Source: Gleimia europaea ACS-120-V-Col10b
GTDB lineage: Bacteria; Actinomycetota; Actinomycetes; Actinomycetales; Actinomycetaceae
Length of the DNA stretch: 64,000 nt
Direction of reading: 5' to 3'
NCBI RefSeq assembly: GCF_000411155.1
Contig: NZ_KE150266.1
Location: 868,001-932,000, forward strand
Shown: piece by piece, positions 61,037-64,000 of the stretch
Layout: every line of letters begins with the position of its first letter
Numbering within the stretch: the stretch's first letter is position 1
Made by a program: the position numbers and the translations under genes
Notes under the pieces: generated by a model
Told to the model about the DNA's origin: nothing
What the model saw: the letters and a program-made list of their open reading frames with translations, nothing else
The model's database searches: none

Positions 61037-61492
61037 CTAGCACCCGTCGTAAGACTCGAGTGCCTCAACCTTCTGGGCAGACGGTGAGCTCGTGTCAAAT
61101 TCGTAGCCCAACCATTCCTTTGCCAAACGCCTTGCCAACTCAATTCCGATGACACGCTGGCCGAAGGTTAGAACCTGAGCATTGTTTGACAGAATCAAAC
61201 GCTCAACCGAGAACGAGTCATGGGCCACCGAAGCACGAATGCCCGGCACCTTGTTGGCAGCCATTGCCACGCCCATACCAGTACCACACACGAACAGTCC
61301 GCGATCAGCCTTGCCCTCTGCAATCATGCGAGCGGCCTTGACTGCAACGTGCGGGTAGTCAATATCTTCGCCAGCATGAATACCGGCGTCAATTACTTCA
61401 TCTACCCGCTCGTCAGCCTCGAGATCTTTCTTCAGAATTTCCTTGTAATCAAGACCCGCCGAATCGGCGGCGACAACTATACGAAAACCCAT
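61037..61492 (-). CDS. RpiB/LacAB-family sugar-phosphate isomerase, tetrose-phosphate (EryI/DerI)-like
   Basis: A 151-residue aldose-ketose phosphate isomerase. The catalytic Cys is in [20 protein letters not shown]. Where ribose-5-P isomerase B has DHAG near the start, this protein has DSAG, and it carries [20 protein letters not shown], closer to my recollection of the erythritol-pathway isomerases (EryI, DerI), which act on tetrose phosphates, than to housekeeping RpiB. A ribose- or allose-phosphate role cannot be excluded. AAGGAGG precedes the ATG. It is the first gene of the catabolic operon, 183 bp from the DeoR gene. Confidence 0.8.
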   Translation of the reverse strand: MGFRIVVAADSAGLDYKEILKKDLEADERVDEVIDAGIHAGEDIDYPHVAVKAARMIAEGKADRGLFVCGTGMGVAMAANKVPGIRASVAHDSFSVERLILSNNAQVLTFGQRVIGIELARRLAKEWLGYEFDTSSPSAQKVEALESYDGC

Positions 61493-61616
61493 AAACGTCT
61501 CCCTCCTTGGAGCATGTGGCGTGCATCATCGGCATCAATATATCACAAAACATGTCATTTTTAACAGACGTTGTTTTAGAAATAACATCAATGCCTTGAA
61601 CTCAGTATACAAATAT

Positions 61617-61634
61617 GGCCCCGATCACGGGGTC
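61617..61634 (-). terminator. Small stem-loop after the DeoR regulator gene
   Basis: A GGCCCC/GGGGTC stem lies 42 nt after the regulator stop with ATATTTG following on the minus strand, a weak terminator. The rest of the 183-bp gap is AT-rich and contains AAAACATG and TTGTTTTAG segments (61,548-61,580) that may hold the operon promoter and regulator sites. Confidence 0.4.
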
Positions 61635-61675
61635 ATATCGCAGTATTTAAAACTTGGGTTTCACATTTCGTTACT

Positions 61676-62488
61676 TCACGGCGTCGCGACAATAACCCTC
61701 GATCCAGAATCTTGAAGCATTTGCAGGTCATCCTCACTGGTCTCCGAGTCAACGACAATCACGTCAACATCCGCGAGCTTGCCAAAGGAATACATAGCGC
61801 GGCGCTTGAACTTAGTGTGATCCAAAAGCAAAATCGTTAGCTCAGATGATTCCATCATTTTTGCTTTCACGGCGGCAACGTCCGCATACGGGTGATAAAC
61901 CGTCCCATTCCTAATACCCGAGGCGGAGATCAAGCAAATATCGGCGTGCACGGCTTCGAGGTTACTGATGGTAACCGGCCCCATGGTGGCGGCAGCCCAA
62001 GACTGATATTCCCCTCCCAACACCAGCAGAGAGTGGCGAGAGTCCTCCTCCAACTCGCGGGCAACTAGCAAAGAGTTGGTGATGACCGAAATTGGCGCGC
62101 AATCTGCGAGTTCGCGCAGCACCCACACTCCCGACGTTGAGTCATCGAGCATCACCGAACTGCCCGGGGGAATAAGCGATGCAACCGCCTTCGCTATCTG
62201 GCGCTTCGAAGTGGCTTCTTGCTTCAAACGATACGAGGCCGTGGCCTCATGCAAGCCCGAAGCTGCTGCCACCACCTTCCCACGATGCTTGTGCAAAATC
62301 CCCGCCGCCTCCAGGGCCGCCACATCGCGGTACACCGTCATAAGCGACACGCCGGTGTACGTAGCCAGGTCTTCAACCGAGACCTCGCCCATCTCAATGA
62401 CGCGCTTAGCTATAGTGCGCCGACGCTGGCTTTGATCACCCGAGTTCCGGCTCATTCTCGAGACCAGCTTCGCATCACCCTCGCTCAA
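61676..62488 (-). CDS. DeoR-family transcriptional regulator
   Basis: A 270-residue repressor-type regulator. It has an N-terminal winged helix-turn-helix (RRTIAKRVIEMGEVSVEDLA, then TGVSLMTVYRDVAALEAAG) and a C-terminal DeoRC sugar-phosphate sensor with SVMLDDSTSGVWVLREL, ITNSLLVARELEED and VLGGEYQSW. Members usually bind a phosphorylated intermediate of the pathway they control; the downstream isomerase-to-araD operon is the likely target. The start is a TTG at 62488 with AAGAGG 5 nt upstream, overlapping the stop of the phosphatase gene (TTGA). Confidence 0.9.
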   Translation of the reverse strand: MSEGDAKLVSRMSRNSGDQSQRRRTIAKRVIEMGEVSVEDLATYTGVSLMTVYRDVAALEAAGILHKHRGKVVAAASGLHEATASYRLKQEATSKRQIAKAVASLIPPGSSVMLDDSTSGVWVLRELADCAPISVITNSLLVARELEEDSRHSLLVLGGEYQSWAAATMGPVTISNLEAVHADICLISASGIRNGTVYHPYADVAAVKAKMMESSELTILLLDHTKFKRRAMYSFGKLADVDVIVVDSETSEDDLQMLQDSGSRVIVATP

Positions 62489-63165
62489 TTTTGCCTCTTT
62501 CCAATTGCAATCCCAGCGTCAGAACTACCCGGAACCATATCCGCAGCCCGTTCCAAAAGCTTGCCAGCTGGCTCCCAATATGTCACTGATTTCAAGGTCG
62601 CATTTTCAAACTGCAGGCTCGTTAGCGAAGCTAACGAGCACTCGCGTTTACGCGGATCGTGCCAAAGAGGACGCCCCTCCACGAACGAACGCAGAGTCCA
62701 AATGGGCAACTGGTGAGAAACCATCAGCACCTCGCCGCCCTCGAACTGACCGAGCGCGTCAGAGACGGCCGCGCTCATGCGAGAAACCAAATCCGAATAC
62801 GGCTCCGACCAAGACGGTTTGAACGGATTGACGTAACGCTTCCAATACTTTGGATGAACCAGCATCAGGCGGTTGCGATTCACAGCCTCGCCCTCGAACG
62901 TATTCCACGCCTCCACCAGGCGCTGGTCGCTCAAAATTGGTAGATCAAATGCGCGGGCCGTTGGCAAAGCCGTCTGCTGTGCGCGCAAAAGCGGGGACGC
63001 CACCACGCCGGCAATCTCGTGGCCACTGTCTACAAGAACGCTGGCAACCTCGCTCGCCATCTGCCGGCCAAGTTCAGTCAAACCAAAGCCGGGCATCCTC
63101 CCGTACAAGATCGCCTCGGGATTTTCCACCTCGCCGTGGCGCATCAAATGAATAACGGTTTGCAA
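62485..63165 (-). CDS. Histidine phosphatase family protein
   Basis: A 226-residue phosphoglycerate-mutase-like phosphatase with the phospho-His motif IHLMRHGEVENPEA, then RLVEAWNTFEGEAVN and LMVSHQLPIWTLRSFVEGRP (second catalytic His). The start is a TTG at 63165 with CGGAGG 6 nt upstream; the open frame extends 19 codons further, into a terminator, and is not supported. Coupled to the DeoR gene by a 4-bp overlap. The substrate is unknown; similar genes near actinobacterial cytochrome and men clusters also lack a defined role. Confidence 0.85.
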   Translation of the reverse strand: MQTVIHLMRHGEVENPEAILYGRMPGFGLTELGRQMASEVASVLVDSGHEIAGVVASPLLRAQQTALPTARAFDLPILSDQRLVEAWNTFEGEAVNRNRLMLVHPKYWKRYVNPFKPSWSEPYSDLVSRMSAAVSDALGQFEGGEVLMVSHQLPIWTLRSFVEGRPLWHDPRKRECSLASLTSLQFENATLKSVTYWEPAGKLLERAADMVPGSSDAGIAIGKRQN

Positions 63166-63191
63166 AGCCGGCCTCCGAATCGTGACATATA

Positions 63192-63220
63192 GAAAAGGCC
63201 CCGCAAGTCGGGGCTTTTTC
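63192..63220 (-). terminator. Rho-independent terminator of the bS22 gene
   Basis: GAAAAGGCCCCG-caagt-CGGGGCTTTTTC starts 11 nt after the bS22 stop. The stem is flanked by A/T-rich ends and can work on both strands. Confidence 0.85.
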
Positions 63221-63230
63221 AAACAAAGAA

Positions 63231-63329
63231 TTACTTCTTGTTACGGCGCTGGTGGCGCGTCTTACGAAGCAACTTGCGGTGCTTCTTCTTGGACATACGC
63301 TTGCGACGCTTCTTAATCACGGAGCCCAT
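63231..63329 (-). CDS. Ribosomal protein bS22 (AURKAIP1-related small basic protein)
   Basis: A 32-codon gene: it opens [20 protein letters not shown] and ends TRHQRRNKK. Nearly half of the residues are Lys or Arg. It is almost identical to the small 30S protein bS22 found in mycobacterial ribosomes and annotated across actinobacteria as an AURKAIP1/COX24 domain protein. TAGGAGGGCCGC stands directly before the ATG. It is monocistronic, with its own terminator. Many gene finders miss it because of its size. Confidence 0.95.
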   Translation of the reverse strand: MGSVIKKRRKRMSKKKHRKLLRKTRHQRRNKK

Positions 63330-63554
63330 GCGGCCCTCCTAAAACTGTGGCTTTACCTTTAACCAAACATAGAGAATCTATAGAAAATCCGCCCAATTTG
63401 TCAAACAATACCGGCCTGCTATGACCCAGCTAACGGTTCCGTCACCAAAACCGCGAGCGCAATTGCTACGCGGAACGAATAGTTTTCAACGGCGAGTGAA
63501 CTTTCCTCCTATAAATTAGTAAAGTTAGCGCATAAGCGTTTGAAGGAGGCAGTG

Positions 63555-64000
63555 TTGGATCCCTTTGCGCCGGGGGGCGAAGCCTTCCCTCGGGACACCC
63601 CTGCCCCGGGCTATCCAAACATTCAGCCGACTGCGATCTATCAGTCACACGAGCCCACGCTCCGCGAGCGTTTGCGCGGGAAGATCGACCACTGGGCAAA
63701 AACCTATCCGGCGCGCCTCGCGATGATTGTTTTTGCCTCCATCATCGCGGTAACTACCGCACTGCTCAGCCTGCCAATCGCCACTCAATCAGGCCGGCGC
63801 GCCCCATTTGCTGACGCCCTGTTCAACGCGACCTCCGCAGTTGCCGTCACCGGCCTTGCCAGTGTAGATACAGCTAACTACTGGTCCCTTTTTGGACAGA
63901 TCGTGCTCGCAACCGCGATCTCAATCGGCGGTATGGGTGTTATGACCCTGGCGTCAATACTCGGCCTTGCCGTGTCTCGTCACCTCGGCCTCACCCAACG
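63555..64000 (+). CDS. Trk/Ktr potassium channel subunit, N-terminal part (cut by window edge)
   Basis: The frame is open from 63555 to the window end, 148 codons. A hydrophilic, Pro-rich N-terminus of about 50 residues precedes the first membrane segment (LAMIVFASIIAVTTALLSLP). Then come FADALFNATSAVAVTGLASV, which is the first selectivity-filter loop (VTGL), and WSLFGQIVLATAISIGGMGV. These are the hallmarks of TrkH/KtrB. AAGGAGG lies 5 nt before the TTG at 63555; a GTG one codon earlier is in frame but too close to it. The 225-bp gap upstream contains TATAAA at 63,510 as a possible -10 box. Confidence 0.88.
   Translation, partial: MDPFAPGGEAFPRDTPAPGYPNIQPTAIYQSHEPTLRERLRGKIDHWAKTYPARLAMIVFASIIAVTTALLSLPIATQSGRRAPFADALFNATSAVAVTGLASVDTANYWSLFGQIVLATAISIGGMGVMTLASILGLAVSRHLGLTQ

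Noticed and set aside
1-64000. Search for CRISPR arrays, insertion sequences, integrases, att sites and rRNA genes
   Set aside because: No regularly spaced repeats, transposase or integrase motifs, or rRNA-like sequence were seen. The three tRNAs show no flanking integration duplication.

Overview
The window comes from a Gram-positive actinobacterium, most likely Actinomycetaceae or a close relative. The signs are fairly high GC, a complete 14-subunit nuo operon with actinobacterial-style subunits, a mycobacterial-type menaquinone route including a MenJ-like prenyl reductase, the tiny ribosomal protein bS22, a DtxR/IdeR-type iron box, and the rpmG/tRNA-Met/tRNA-Thr gene order. I cannot name a species. 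No rRNA genes, insertion sequences, phage genes or CRISPR arrays were seen.

Layout. 1-4,855 is a visibly AT-richer cell-surface polysaccharide locus: a GT4 glycosyltransferase cut by the left edge, the UDP-GlcNAc 2-epimerase WecB, an LCP ligase, and a Wzm/Wzt-type ABC exporter. 5,022-16,090 is housekeeping: an APH-like phosphotransferase, adenosine deaminase, a tandem alpha/beta-hydrolase fusion, MurB, an MFS transporter, bL33, three tRNAs, HtpX, a ferredoxin-NADP reductase and a polyprenyl diphosphate synthase. 16,087-33,469 is one close-packed leftward block, menJ-nuoA-to-N-polyprenyl synthase, joining complex I to its quinone pool. 33,688-52,233 holds menG, menF, menD, menC, menB, menE and menA, interleaved with an HtrA protease, a GH42 beta-galactosidase, ornithine carbamoyltransferase and an iron-siderophore ABC importer under an iron box. 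53,240-62,488 is a leftward sugar or polyol catabolic locus. The right end has bS22 and the start of a Trk/Ktr potassium channel gene.

How the genes work together. NADH is oxidised by complex I onto menaquinone; most of the genes to make, prenylate, methylate and partly saturate that quinone lie in this window (menH and menI were not seen). One peculiarity is that NuoG has lost all four cysteines expected to bind the off-pathway N7 iron-sulfur cluster, and carries a long acidic insertion between the N4 ligands.

The most interesting region is 53-62.5 kb. It resembles the Bacillus araB-araD-araL-araM set (ribulokinase, L-ribulose-5-P 4-epimerase, NagD/AraL-type phosphatase, glycerol-1-P dehydrogenase family) but has no arabinose isomerase and no known sugar transporter. 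Instead it has a second FGGY kinase, an RpiB homologue with the sequence signature of tetrose-phosphate (EryI/DerI-like) isomerases, a DeoR regulator, and a polytopic membrane protein of a family I do not recognise that is the natural candidate for the uptake system. Strong stem-loops in several of its intercistronic gaps suggest that the segments are expressed at different levels. The substrate, perhaps a pentitol or tetritol, is inference.
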